Origin: UBA6912 sp963792895
Lineage (GTDB): Bacteria; Actinomycetota; Acidimicrobiia; Spongiisociales; UBA5794
NCBI GenBank assembly: GCA_963792895.1
Contig: CAWBYA010000008.1
Coordinates: 434,001-498,000 of the forward strand
Length of the DNA stretch: 64,000 nucleotides
Direction of reading: 5' to 3'
This document shows positions 8,062 to 17,802 of this stretch, in pieces. The first letter of the stretch is position 1. Each line of letters opens with the position of its first letter. The position numbers and the translations under genes are program-made. The notes below the pieces were generated by a model. The model saw nothing but the letters and a program-made list of their open reading frames with translations. It searched no databases and was not told the origin of the DNA.

Positions 8062-9514
8062 TCAGACGGGCTCGACGACCCGCATCGACCTGCGCTCCGA
8101 GATCAGGCCCCACACGGCCAGGCTGAGGGCGATGGCAAGCATGGCCGCAACGACCAGCATGGCATCGCGAAACGCCCCGACTTGAGTCGAGAGCCGGCGC
8201 TTTCGTGGGGTCACCGGAAACCCCCGACCGCACCGCAACGCGTGCGGTCCACACCGTCGCCAACACGGCGATCCCCGTGATCTGGCCCGTGATCCGGGTG
8301 ATGGTCAACATGCCGGAGGTGACGCCGAGCCGGTGCCGTGGTACCGAGCCCATGACGGCACTGTTGTTGGGTGACTGGAAGATCCCGATCCCGAGCCCGA
8401 TCGGGACGCTCGCCGCGATGTAGTGGAGGCCGGTGGTGTCGACGCCAAGAGTGTTGAGTCCCAGATACCCGGCGACCATGGTCGCCAGGCCGACGACGAG
8501 CACCGGCCGCGGGCCGATCCGGTCGGACAGCCAGCCGCTGACCGGTGCCACCACGCCGAGCGCTACAGGGGCGCCGATCAGCAGCAACCCCATCGTTCTG
8601 GTGTCGTAGCCGAGCACGTCCTGGAGATAGAAGGGCGCCAGCACGAAAAGCCCTGCGATGGCGATGAAGCTCATCCAACCGGTGATGAGATTGACGCTGA
8701 GCAGTCGGTCGGCGAATAGCCCCAGGTCGAGCATGGGGTTGGCTGCGCGCCGTTCGATCCTGACGAACACGGCCCCGACGGCAACCCCGAACACGAGCAG
8801 GCCCCAAGAGGCCGGGCTCGAGAACCCGTAGTCCTGGGCGAACGTGAGGCCGAGCATGACAGAGAGCAAGGTGACGAAGAACGTCGCTGCGCCGGAATAG
8901 TCGAATCGCTCGCCACCGGGCGGTGTCACGGCCGGAACGAATCGGTGCGCCGTCCACGTGCCGATGATCCCGACCGGCAGGTTGACGAGGAAGATCCACC
9001 GCCACGACAGGCTGTCGATGATGAGGCCGCCGAGGGCCGGCCCGATGGCGATACCCACCGAGACGATCGAGCCGCCGATGCCGAGGGCCTTGCCCCGCTC
9101 CTGCGGCGGGAACGCTTCCGTGAGGATGGCGAATCCGAGTGCGAAGATCATGGCGGCACCCAGCCCCTGAACGACACGAAAGCCGACGAGCCAGCGTTCG
9201 TCCGGGGCGAGGCCGCACAGGGTCGACCCGACCGTGAAGAGAGCGAAGCCGGCTGTGTAGATCGGCTTCTTGCCGACCATGTCCCCTACCCGGCCGATGC
9301 TCAGCGTCAAGGTGGCGAGGGTGAGCAAGTAGGCGAGCACGACCCACTGCACGGCGGTGAATGAGGCGTCGAGCTCGGCTACGAGTGTTGGAAGCGCAGC
9401 GTTGACGATGCTCCCGTCGATGGTGCCGAGGAAGATGCCCATGGCAATCGCCCCGAATACGAACCACTTGCGGTCGTAGTCGACGCCTGGCGGCGGCTTG
9501 GCTGGGGCTGGCAC
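8062..9514 (-). CDS. DHA2-family MFS drug/proton antiporter, with an apparent +1 frameshift near the 3' end
   Basis: Membrane exporter of the 14-helix EmrB/QacA (DHA2) type. Motifs: GTIDGSIVNAALP (motif D1) in helix 1, GRVGDMVGKKPIY (motif A) between helices 2 and 3, and GIAIGPALGGLI (motif C) in helix 5. The frame as read runs into an unlikely Cys/Arg/Gly-rich tail and overlaps the convergent gene. Dropping one base between about 8180 and 8215 restores a final helix (DAMLVVAAMLAIALSLAVWG) and a stop at 8062, giving 483 residues. GTG start has an AGGAG motif 6-10 nt upstream. Substrate unknown. Confidence 0.85.
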
Positions 9515-9639
9515 CGGTGCTCCTGGGGTGGGCGAGCGCGAGCGTACCGGCAGTCACCCGGCAACGGGTGCACCGAGATCGAGGCGCGCCGCCGCACGAT
9601 CCGCGATCATGCCGGCGTGCACACATTCCGGGGCAGGGC

Positions 9640-10636
9640 ATGAGCGAGCGCTTGCGAGTCGCGTCGGGAGCCGCAGTCGTGGCGGCGGTAGTCGTCCTCG
9701 GCACGGTGGGGTACATGCTGATCGAAGGACTCAACTTCCTCGACTCGCTGTTTCAGGTCATCATCACGATCACATCGGTGGGCTACGCGGAACCGGACGG
9801 CGGCTACAGCCGCGCCGGGGAAGCGTTCACGATTGCCATCATCGTGTTCGGTGTGGGCGCCGCCTTCTTCACTGCGGTGACGGCGCTGGAGATGGGCATC
9901 GAGGAGTTGGTAGGCGGACGGCGCTTGCAGCGACGGGAGGCAAAGATGATCGCAAGGCTCAAGGGGCACGCCATCGTGTGCGGGTACGGCCGGGTGGGAT
10001 CGAGCGTGGCCGGCCGCCTCGCGGCTCGCGGCATCGACCTCGTGGTGGTCGACGGCGACGAGCCGCGTATCGATACCGCACGCGCCATCGGCTATGCCGT
10101 CGTGCGGGGCAACGCAACTCACGAGGACGTACTCGAGCGCTGCCGGCCTCGACCGGAGCCGGGTGCTCATCGCCTGCGTGCACAGTGACTCGGACAACCT
10201 TTCGATCGTGCTGTCCGCCCGGGCCAGGGAGCCCGACCTCTACATCCTCGCCAGAGCGTCGGAGCGCGAGGCGGAACGCCGGCTGCGATTGGCCGGCGCC
10301 GACCGTGTGATCACTCCTCCCGAGGTCGGAGCCGAGCGGCTGGCCGCTCTCGTGCTTCATCCCGGTCTCACCGAGTTCGTCGACATCGCTGCCGGCGGGA
10401 CACTGTTCGAGTTCCGTGTCGAGGAGATGACCGTCAGCGATGATGCGCCGGTCGACGGCACCACATTGGCGACGGCACGCATCCGCACCGAGACGGGCGC
10501 ATCCGTGCTGGCGATACGGCACGCCGACGGCGTGGTGACGACGAACCCGCCCGCCGACACCATGCTCAGAGCCGGCGAGACGCTCGTCGCCATGGGCACC
10601 GTCGACCAGCTGCGAGCGCTGGAGAAGCTGGTCTGA
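9640..10636 (+). CDS. Two-helix potassium channel with RCK (TrkA-N/TrkA-C) domains, with an apparent +1 frameshift
   Basis: Probable ligand-gated K+ channel. Helix 1 (about 9-30), a pore loop with ITITSVGYAEP (variant of the T-x-G-Y-G filter), and helix 2 (about 58-80) form the pore. A Rossmann RCK domain follows (HAIVCGYGRVGSSVAGRLA, with ADP/NAD-type GxGxxG), then a TrkA-C domain (about 235-331, ending in MLRAGETLVAMGT). The frame breaks at GAGCGC-T at 10141: removing that T joins HEDVLER to AGLDRSRVLIACVH and gives 331 residues. Before the break the next codons make an Arg/Pro-rich tail and a stop at 10188. Likely a sequence error. Confidence 0.88.
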
Positions 10637-10808
10637 TGCCGGCCGTCTGACGCGGCGGCGTGACGCGGCGGCGTGACGCCGGGCGCGACACGACGCAGGT
10701 CTTCTTGGCCGCCTTTACGTCGGCGTTACGGGGAGAGGCAGATCATCACGCGTGACGGCCGATCCGGACGTCCCCTCACATCGGCTCTCGCCGAGAAAGG
10801 AGCCCCTC

Positions 10809-12014
10809 ATGAGACTGTGGGGCAACTTCGCGCTCACCCAACCCCATCGCGGCATGCTCACGGTGGCTTGCCTCGCCATGGCAGCTGCCATCGTCATCCC
10901 GGTCGTCCCTGCAGGCGCCGCCGGAACGGTCGAGGTGGTGGCGACCAACCTCAACAACCCACGCGGTCTGGCCTTCGGACCTGGAGGTCAGCTCTACGTC
11001 GCCGAGGCCGGCCGCGGCGGCACCGTCGCCGCCCCAGACGGTTCGTACATCGGGGTCACCGGCTCGATCAGCGTCATCCCCGACCCGACGGCAGTTCATC
11101 CCTCGGTGCGCCGAATCACAACGGGCCTGATGTCGGTAGCCGAGGGCGATGGCGGCATTTCCGCCATCGGCGCCGACGGCATCGCCGTGACGCCGAGCGG
11201 CAAGGTGGTGACGATCATGGGTGCGGCGGCCGCCCAGGTGCCCGACAGCGGGATCCCGCCCAAGCTGGCAACGGTGGCGCGAGCGCAACTCGGACGCTTG
11301 CTGGCAGTGAACCGCGATGGCACGACGACGACGCTCGCCGACGTCGGCGGCTACGACTACACCTGGACGGGCGATCACGCCGACGCACCGTGGGCACCGA
11401 CATACGACACGCCGGACGGCCCCGTGGCGCAGTTCCCCGACGCCAATCCGTATGCGGTCATCGCAGTGCCTGGGCACGTCTACGTGGCCGACGCCGGTGC
11501 CAACACGGTCAATGAGGTCAGGGGCGACGGCTCGGTGCGCGTGTTGTCGTACATCCCCAATCCGGGCGTGAGTGACGCTGTGCCGACCTGCCTGGCCCAA
11601 GGCCCCGATGGCGCCCTCTACGTCGGGACGCTGGCCATCGAGGCCGGCCCAGGAGCAGGTTCCGTCTACAGGATCGACCCGAAGAGCAAGGCCGGATTCC
11701 TCCACAACGCAACGCTGTGGGCCACCGGCTTCACCGCTATCACCGGTTGCGGATTCGGGAGCGACGGCAGCTTCTACGTAACGGAGTTCTACGACCACTT
11801 CACCGACCAAGGGCCCGCAGGTGGAGACGTCGTGATGGTGCCGTTCGCCCATCCCGACAGGGGCCGGGTCGTGCTCGGATCCGGTGAGCTCAACACGCCG
11901 TCCGGTTTTGCGGCCGGGACCGACGGGTCGATCTACGTGTCCAATTGGAGCATCCTGCCGGGCGCCAGCGACGCGGGCGTGCCCGGCGGGCAGGTGGTCC
12001 GCATCACCGCCTGA
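10809..12014 (+). CDS. ScyD/ScyE-family secreted protein
   Basis: A 401-residue exported beta-propeller-like protein. A signal peptide is clear (positive RLWGNF start, hydrophobic core MLTVACLAMAAAIVIPVV, cleavage near AGAAG). The mature part matches the ScyD/ScyE pattern: VVATNLNNPRGLAFGPGGQLYVAEAG, repeated GPDGALYVGT and GSDGSFYVTEF units, and FAAGTDGSIYVSNWS, each a propeller blade. ScyD/E proteins were named in cyanobacterial scytonemin clusters, but relatives in actinobacteria have no known role. ATG 10809 is chosen because AAAGGAG lies 7 nt upstream and it starts at the signal peptide. Confidence 0.85.
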   Translation: MRLWGNFALTQPHRGMLTVACLAMAAAIVIPVVPAGAAGTVEVVATNLNNPRGLAFGPGGQLYVAEAGRGGTVAAPDGSYIGVTGSISVIPDPTAVHPSVRRITTGLMSVAEGDGGISAIGADGIAVTPSGKVVTIMGAAAAQVPDSGIPPKLATVARAQLGRLLAVNRDGTTTTLADVGGYDYTWTGDHADAPWAPTYDTPDGPVAQFPDANPYAVIAVPGHVYVADAGANTVNEVRGDGSVRVLSYIPNPGVSDAVPTCLAQGPDGALYVGTLAIEAGPGAGSVYRIDPKSKAGFLHNATLWATGFTAITGCGFGSDGSFYVTEFYDHFTDQGPAGGDVVMVPFAHPDRGRVVLGSGELNTPSGFAAGTDGSIYVSNWSILPGASDAGVPGGQVVRITA

Positions 12015-12041
12015 CCCATGCTGCGGAGTCCGTCACACCAG

Positions 12042-12072
12042 CGCGATGCCCGGCCGTCGGCCGGGCATCGCG
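12042..12072. terminator. Perfect hairpin between convergent genes
   Basis: A 14-bp perfect inverted repeat (12042-12055 and 12059-12072) with a GTC loop, in the 83-nt gap between the ScyD-like gene and ligA. No T tract follows on either strand, so it would act as a bidirectional, non-canonical terminator. Confidence 0.65.
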
Positions 12073-12097
12073 ACGTCTATGGACGCCTGCCGTGCGA

Positions 12098-14140
12098 TCA
12101 GGCGACTCCGCTCGAGGCGTCAGGGCCGGATGCCAGGAGTTCGACAAAGGCCGCCTCGTCCAACACGGGAACCCCCAGCTCCTGTGCTTTCTGCAGCTTG
12201 GAGCCGGGGTTGTCGCCGGCGACCACGGCAGTGGTCTTGCGGGAGACCGATCCGACGACCTTGCCGCCCCGCTGCTCGACCGCAGCTTTTGCGCCATCCC
12301 GGCTGAACCCTTCCAGCGTCCCCGTCACCACGATCGTCACGCCCGCCAGCAGGTCGCTCGCCGCCCCACCCTCGGGCTCGGGATCCTCGAGGCGGACCCC
12401 TGCCGCCGCCAACTTCTCGACGAGCCGAACGTTCTCCGGGTCCGCACTCCACTCGGCGACGGACCGAGCGATCTCGGGGCCGATGCCTTCGATGGCACTG
12501 ATGTCGTCCTCGCTCGCCGCCATCAGCTCCGGGAGCGAGCGGAACACCCTTGCCAGCGAGCGAGCCACCGTGCCGCCGACCAGCGGGATTCCCAGGGCCG
12601 TGATGAGGCGCCCGACGGGGCGGTCGCATGCGTCATCGATGGCGCTCATGAGGTTGGCGACGGACACTTCGCCCCATCCCTCGAAACCGGCCAGGGCCTC
12701 ACGGTCGAGGGTGAAGATGTCGGCAGGATCGGCTATCAGCCCTTCCCGCAGCAGGAGGTCGACGGTCTTGTAGCCGAGTCCCTCGATGTCCATCGCCCCG
12801 CGCGACGCGAAATGGAACAGGTATTCACGCAGCCGGCTGGGGCACGCAAACCCTCCCGTGCAGCGGGCCTTCGCTTCCCCCTCAGCGAGCACGATGGGGT
12901 TGCCGCAGAAAGGGCAGACATCGGGCATGCGCCACACCTCGGCGCCGGGCGGGCGGAGCGACTCCACCGGGCCGACCACCTCGGGAATCACGTCTCCGGC
13001 GCGGCGCACGATGACCGTATCGCCTATGCGCACGTCTTTGCGCTGCACCTCGCCCTCGTTGTGCAGCGTGGCGTTGGTCACTGAGACGCCCCCGACGAAG
13101 ACGGGTTCCAGCACCGCATACGGGGTGACCGCGCCCGTTCGCCCCACGTTGATCCGTATGTCCCGGAGAACCGTCGTCTTCTCCTCCGGCGGCATCTTGT
13201 AGGCGACCGCCCAGCGGGGGCTCTTGGCCGTGAACCCGGCGATGCGCTGATCGGCGAGCGCATCGACCTTGATGACGACTCCGTCGGTCTCGTAGTCGTT
13301 GTCGTGCCGCAAGGCGAGCGCTTGTTCGACAAACGCCTCGATGCCCGCGACATCAGGGACGAGCCGGTTGGCAGGGTTCACCCGTAAGCCCAGATCTCGC
13401 AGCCAGTCCATGGTGGCCGTATGGGTATCGATGTCCGGCCCACCCTCGACGTAACCCAGCTGATACACCCAGATGCTCAGCTTGCGCTCGCCCGTCTTTG
13501 CCGGGTCCTTCTGACGCACCGAGCCTGCTGCCGTGTTGCGCGGGTTGACATAGGGTCGCTCCCCGGCATCCGCCTGGCGGGCGTTGAGCTCCTCGAACGC
13601 CGAAACCGGCATGTAGATCTCGCCGCGCACCTCCATCAGAGGAGGGGCATTGCCTCGAAGAACGAGCGGAACGGCCTCGATGGTGCGCACGTTGGCGGTG
13701 ACGTCTTCGCCCGTCACTCCGTCGCCCCGGGTAGCGGCCTGAACGAGACGGCCGTCGGCATACGTGAGCGAAACGGCCAGACCATCGATCTTGAGCTCGC
13801 ATGCGTAGCCGGTTGGGTCGCGCTCGAGGACCCTTGCGAGGCGCGCCTGCCACGCCTCCAGCTCTTCCAGCGATACGACATTGTCGAGCGAGAACATGCG
13901 CTCGCGGTGGGTGACGGGGGCGAACGCATCGCCCAGCGGGGCGCCAACACGTTGGGTCGGAGAGTCTGGGGTGACCACATCGGGATGGGCGGCCTCGATC
14001 GCGAGCAGTTCGCGCAGGAGGGCGTCGTACTCGGCGTCCGAGACTTCGGGATCGTCGAGCACGTAGTAGCGGTGGTTGTGGTAGTTGATCAGTTCGCGCA
14101 GCTCGGCGGCACGCTGGGTGACATCGCTCACGCTGCGCAT
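12098..14140 (-). CDS. ligA: NAD-dependent DNA ligase
   Basis: A 680-residue replicative ligase sealing nicks with NAD. Domain Ia (HNHRYYVLDDPEVSDAEYD) binds NMN; the adenylation domain carries Lys117 in CELKIDGLAVSL; then EVRGEIYMP, NPRNTAAGSVRQ and the DGVVIKVD motif. The OB fold, the four-Cys zinc finger (CPFCGNP ... CTGGFACPSR), four HhH motifs (about 500-580) and a C-terminal BRCT domain (ASDLLAGVTIVVTGTLEGFSRD) follow in the normal order. It lies 9 nt downstream of the PGDYG-family gene and is probably cotranscribed with it. GTG/ATG alternatives: ATG at 14140 begins at the expected N-terminus. Confidence 0.97.
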   Translation of the reverse strand: MRSVSDVTQRAAELRELINYHNHRYYVLDDPEVSDAEYDALLRELLAIEAAHPDVVTPDSPTQRVGAPLGDAFAPVTHRERMFSLDNVVSLEELEAWQARLARVLERDPTGYACELKIDGLAVSLTYADGRLVQAATRGDGVTGEDVTANVRTIEAVPLVLRGNAPPLMEVRGEIYMPVSAFEELNARQADAGERPYVNPRNTAAGSVRQKDPAKTGERKLSIWVYQLGYVEGGPDIDTHTATMDWLRDLGLRVNPANRLVPDVAGIEAFVEQALALRHDNDYETDGVVIKVDALADQRIAGFTAKSPRWAVAYKMPPEEKTTVLRDIRINVGRTGAVTPYAVLEPVFVGGVSVTNATLHNEGEVQRKDVRIGDTVIVRRAGDVIPEVVGPVESLRPPGAEVWRMPDVCPFCGNPIVLAEGEAKARCTGGFACPSRLREYLFHFASRGAMDIEGLGYKTVDLLLREGLIADPADIFTLDREALAGFEGWGEVSVANLMSAIDDACDRPVGRLITALGIPLVGGTVARSLARVFRSLPELMAASEDDISAIEGIGPEIARSVAEWSADPENVRLVEKLAAAGVRLEDPEPEGGAASDLLAGVTIVVTGTLEGFSRDGAKAAVEQRGGKVVGSVSRKTTAVVAGDNPGSKLQKAQELGVPVLDEAAFVELLASGPDASSGVA

Positions 14141-14149
14141 TCTGCCCGA

Positions 14150-14635
14150 TCAGGGCGACGCATTCTCCCGAGGTCCTCCACCGGCCGGACGAAGTGTCTC
14201 TCCGAACTCGCGTGCGGCGATGCGATACACCTCGTCCATCTCTGGGAGCGGCGTAGCGAGGTAGTCGCCGGGCTTGACGGGCATGTCCTCACCCCACGAG
14301 GCCTCGATGGTGAACGGCTCGTCAGCCGTGATGCACAGGGCCCGGATCATCCCGGTTGGATGCCACCGGTCCTCTTCGGTCGGTTCGTGCCGGGCGAGGA
14401 ACTTCTCGCGACGAACCACGTAGCGCTCGCTGGCCTCGGTGGGGTTGGTGATGATGAAGTCGCCGGCCTCGGCCGTGTTCTCGGTCTCCTTGCCGTCGCT
14501 CGTGACGGTGACGACGTGCTCGCCGCCACCCGCTTCTACTGCATCGACATCCACGAACTTCTCGTAGACAGCACCGGCGATCTGGATACCAGGAAGGAGC
14601 ACGGCCATCGCCTCCTCCTGGGTGAAGCGCTTCAT
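14150..14635 (-). CDS. PGDYG-domain protein of unknown function
   Basis: A 161-residue soluble protein. The C-terminal half contains KPGDYLATPLPEMDEVYRIA, which fits the PGDYG domain, and the middle has ENTAEAGDFIITNPTEASERYVV, a related GD-x-I/L strand, so the protein may hold two copies of the fold. No catalytic residues are evident. ATG 14635 is chosen over upstream in-frame starts because GAGGAG lies 8 nt before it. It sits immediately upstream of ligA. Confidence 0.7.
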   Translation of the reverse strand: MKRFTQEEAMAVLLPGIQIAGAVYEKFVDVDAVEAGGGEHVVTVTSDGKETENTAEAGDFIITNPTEASERYVVRREKFLARHEPTEEDRWHPTGMIRALCITADEPFTIEASWGEDMPVKPGDYLATPLPEMDEVYRIAAREFGETLRPAGGGPRENASP

Positions 14636-14817
14636 GATGGGTCTCCTCACTGGAGCGTGGCCCAACGATAGGCGCACTGCCGGCCGCGTGATCGAGCGGG
14701 CCCGGCATTTGAACATCGACATCTCGACCGCCGCTCGCCGGGGGCGTCACCGCTGCCGTGCGCGCCGCGCCGGCTGCAGCGGACAGGCGCCGAGGCAGGC
14801 CTGCACACTCACTGCAT

Positions 14818-15687
14818 TCATGCGGCGACAAGCGGTCGATCGGCTCCACGTTCATCCAGCGCCAGACCACCGCGGAAGATCCCGCGGAAGAGCGCTGAGG
14901 CAAGCCACAGGAATGCGGCAGCGAAGACCCCGAACACCGCCGTGTTGGCCGTCGACGCACTCGGATCGTCGTTGACCTGCATCACCACGGCCATACCGGC
15001 AACGGACGACGCAAGCAACGCACCCCACCCCACCACGGCGTAGGTGGCGACATGTGCCCATCTGGCGTGGCGAAGAATGCCCACCGCCGTGGCGATGGCC
15101 ACCGGAACGACGATGCCGAGGTCCATCAGCTTCACGATCCAGAAGACGGTCGGGCTCTGCGTGTACTCGACCGCGTACGGTGCCCCCCCGAGGACATCGG
15201 CGAGACCGGGGAGGTGGAGACCGAGCGTGAGAAATGCGGCTATGGCGAACAGGACGCCGACAAGCGCTCGAGAGAAGCGGCGGCTCGGGTGCGGGAGATG
15301 CAGGACGCCTGCTGATCGCCACGCCTCAACGAACACGGCGCCCCCAATCACGAACAGGGCGAGAAACAGGGGGAAGAAGCGCTCGCTGTTGCCCGGCACG
15401 ACGGCGAACTCTCCACCGAGAGCGAGCTGCGTGTACGTGTAGACGGCGAAACCGGCAGGCGCCAGCGCAAGCACTGGTGCCGCAGCGTGACCGCGCAGCG
15501 CGAGGACGCCCGCAGCGATGGCAACCGGCGCAACCAGCAGCAGTGCGGCCGCATCGCCGCCCTTCACCTGGTTCAACACGTCGGCGACAACGTGGTAGTG
15601 GATGGTGTTGGTGACGAGGGGGCCGAGGATGGAAGCGGCGGCAACGCCGAGCCCCAACGCAATCGAACCCCATCCGAGACGGCGCAT
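14818..15687 (-). CDS. Polytopic membrane protein of unknown function
   Basis: A 289-residue protein with about eight hydrophobic helices (near 8-24, 46-64, 70-90, 104-120, 139-157, 185-203, 213-236, 248-265). The extracellular HYHVV segment and the YTQSPTVFWIVKLMDLGIVVP loop are distinctive but match no family I can name. AGGAGAG lies 7 nt before the ATG. It ends 182 nt upstream of the PGDYG gene on the same strand. Confidence 0.75.
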   Translation of the reverse strand: MRRLGWGSIALGLGVAAASILGPLVTNTIHYHVVADVLNQVKGGDAAALLLVAPVAIAAGVLALRGHAAAPVLALAPAGFAVYTYTQLALGGEFAVVPGNSERFFPLFLALFVIGGAVFVEAWRSAGVLHLPHPSRRFSRALVGVLFAIAAFLTLGLHLPGLADVLGGAPYAVEYTQSPTVFWIVKLMDLGIVVPVAIATAVGILRHARWAHVATYAVVGWGALLASSVAGMAVVMQVNDDPSASTANTAVFGVFAAAFLWLASALFRGIFRGGLALDERGADRPLVAA

Positions 15688-15788
15688 GACAAGCTCTCCT
15701 GGGTGTGGTGCTTGCGCGAACCTACTCCAGCCTCGTTCGGGGAGGTCAGCGACGAACGGCCCGAGTCGGCGTGACCATGGGGAACCTC

Positions 15789-16712
15789 TCAGCGCGGGCC
15801 CTTGCGGTCACCCTCCCACTCGTCGCGCACGTCGGCCCCGACCTTTCGAAACTGGTCGACGAAACGGCGCAGCGCCGATGGCAGCGACGTGCCGCTCTCG
15901 ACGAGATGGGGGCTGCGGATGGCGTCGATCGCCCGAGTGAGCCCGTCGCGTATCCGGTGCGCCCACATCTTCACCCCGATGAGGGCGCCGCCGCCGAGCA
16001 CGAGTGTGGTCGCTGCCCCCGCGGCAACGTTGTCGAGACCAAAGCCGCCTGCGTCGATGGCGCCTGACGACCCGGCTACCGCAACCCCGATGGCTCCGGC
16101 CCCGGCAAGCAAGCCGAGGGCGAGGCGACGCAGGTTGCGCGTGTCGGCCTCGATCACCACGACCTGCCGATCGTCGGTCGCCGGGCGGACCGACGTGGTG
16201 ACCCCTGCCGCGGTGCGCAGCGCCTGCGACCCGCGTGACATCTTGAGGACCTTGCGGGCAAAAGCACCGAAGCCGCGGTCCCGCTCCCACGTGGTGTGCG
16301 ACTCGTTCTCGGCGCGTTTGCGCATCCCCTCCTCATTCACCATCCATGCATCGACTATGCCGCGGACCTGGTGCATGTCGCCGGGAGCGGCGCCGTGAAC
16401 CGTCATCGCGTCGTCGACGATCACCCGGTCGAGCAGATTGGGCGCCTCGGTTTGCACCCGAAACAGCTCCTCGAGAAGTGCTTGCTGCAGATGGCTCCGG
16501 TCGATGTCGAGCTCGTCGGCGATCTGCTCGAGCATCACGGTGTCGAGCGTGCCACCTGGATCACGACCCGGGCCTCGAGTCTGGAGCTCGATGGCACGCT
16601 GCAGGACGCGCTCGGCTTCGTCGACGCTCAGTTCCTGGAGGCGATCGGCAACCCGCTTGGCGTCTGCACCGAGCTCGTGCGACGGCGGCTGGTGATCTCG
16701 CTGGCGGTCCAC
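15789..16712 (-). CDS. Membrane protein with an N-terminal helical domain
   Basis: A 307-residue protein. Residues about 12-75 (LQELSVDEAERVLQRAIELQ ... LEQIADELDIDRSHLQQALLEE) form a helical module seen at the N-termini of assorted bacterial regulators and membrane proteins. A central soluble region follows, then two hydrophobic helices (about 193-215 and 222-245, both Gly/Ala rich). The C-terminus is amphipathic. Function unknown. The GTG at 16712 is 4 nt after the mnmA stop, so coupling with mnmA is likely; earlier in-frame starts lie inside mnmA. Confidence 0.65.
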   Translation of the reverse strand: MDRQRDHQPPSHELGADAKRVADRLQELSVDEAERVLQRAIELQTRGPGRDPGGTLDTVMLEQIADELDIDRSHLQQALLEELFRVQTEAPNLLDRVIVDDAMTVHGAAPGDMHQVRGIVDAWMVNEEGMRKRAENESHTTWERDRGFGAFARKVLKMSRGSQALRTAAGVTTSVRPATDDRQVVVIEADTRNLRRLALGLLAGAGAIGVAVAGSSGAIDAGGFGLDNVAAGAATTLVLGGGALIGVKMWAHRIRDGLTRAIDAIRSPHLVESGTSLPSALRRFVDQFRKVGADVRDEWEGDRKGPR

Positions 16713-16716
16713 GACT

Positions 16717-17802
16717 TCAGTATGCCGGATACGAGGCCGGGCGGACCGTGCGCATGATCGTGCCGCCTCCGATGACCTCGTCGCCGTTGTAGAGCACGGC
16801 CGCCTGGCCGGGCGCGACGCCGAGCTGAGCCGAGGCGAACGTGACCCGCCACTCGACTCCATCATCCTCCAACCGTGCTGCGACAGGCGTGCTGCGGTAC
16901 CGCACCTTCACGGTCAATTCACGATCGATGGGAGGAGCGCCTGCAACGAACGACACGTCGGCCAGCACGCAGCCCGCCACCTCGAGGTCCGCCTTGGTGC
17001 CGATCACGACGGTCGCCGTCGCCGGCTGGATGTCGACCACGTAGCGCGGGCGTCCCGCAGCCACACCGAGGCCCTTGCGTTGCCCGATGGTGAAGTCCAC
17101 GGCCCCCTGGTGACTGCCGACCTCGGCACCATTCGTGTCGACGATCGGTCCTGGCCGAGTGGCGTCCGGGAATTCCCGGCGGAGGAAGTCGCGATAGTTG
17201 CCCGCACCGACGAAGCACAAGTCCTGGCTGTCGGGTTTGGCCGCCGTTCGCAGCCCCATCTTGCCCGCCATCTGCCGCACCTCGGCTTTCGTCAGCTCGC
17301 CGACGGGCAAACGGATCTGAGCCAGATCCGCTTGGCCGAGCATGTGCAGGACGTACGACTGGTCCTTGCCGGCATCTCTGGCCTTGAGGAGGTGATGCCC
17401 CGCCGAATCCGTCCGAACCCTGGCGTGATGACCGGTCACGAGCACGTCGCACCCGAGCGCAGCGGTCCGCTCCAAGAGCGCATGGAACCGAACGGTCCGG
17501 TTGCACTCGACGCAGGGATTGGGCGTGCGCCCTGCCATGTAGGCCTCCCCAAACCGTTCCACCACCCCGACCCGGAACTCATCGACGTAGTCGAGCACGT
17601 AGTAGGGCACGTCGAGCTGGGCGGCCACGCGCCGAGCATCCTCGGCGTCGCCGACCGTGCAGCAACCGGCAACGGGCATCTCCCCGGCCGGACCGACCCA
17701 CTGTTTGAGCGTCACCCCCACGACCTCGTGACCTTGTTCCAGCATCAGCGCCGCCGCCACCGAGCTGTCGACGCCACCCGACATCGCAACGAGCGCCCTC
17801 AT
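16717..17802 (-). CDS. mnmA: tRNA-specific 2-thiouridylase
   Basis: Thiolates U34 of Lys, Glu and Gln tRNAs using persulfide sulfur. The PP-loop SGGVDSS (residues 8-14), the first catalytic cysteine Cys97 in NPCVECN, and Cys196 in KPDSQDLCFVG are all present; a second PP region (GHHARV, KDQSYVLH) and the C-terminal beta barrel complete 361 residues. Its ATG overlaps the stop of the cysteine desulfurase in ATGA, so sulfur donor and user are translationally coupled. Confidence 0.97.
   Translation of the reverse strand: MRALVAMSGGVDSSVAAALMLEQGHEVVGVTLKQWVGPAGEMPVAGCCTVGDAEDARRVAAQLDVPYYVLDYVDEFRVGVVERFGEAYMAGRTPNPCVECNRTVRFHALLERTAALGCDVLVTGHHARVRTDSAGHHLLKARDAGKDQSYVLHMLGQADLAQIRLPVGELTKAEVRQMAGKMGLRTAAKPDSQDLCFVGAGNYRDFLRREFPDATRPGPIVDTNGAEVGSHQGAVDFTIGQRKGLGVAAGRPRYVVDIQPATATVVIGTKADLEVAGCVLADVSFVAGAPPIDRELTVKVRYRSTPVAARLEDDGVEWRVTFASAQLGVAPGQAAVLYNGDEVIGGGTIMRTVRPASYPAY

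Noticed and set aside
10637..10808. GACGCGGCGGCGT direct repeats after the K+ channel gene
   Set aside because: Two short GC-rich copies only; no hairpin or family to call. Noted as non-coding.
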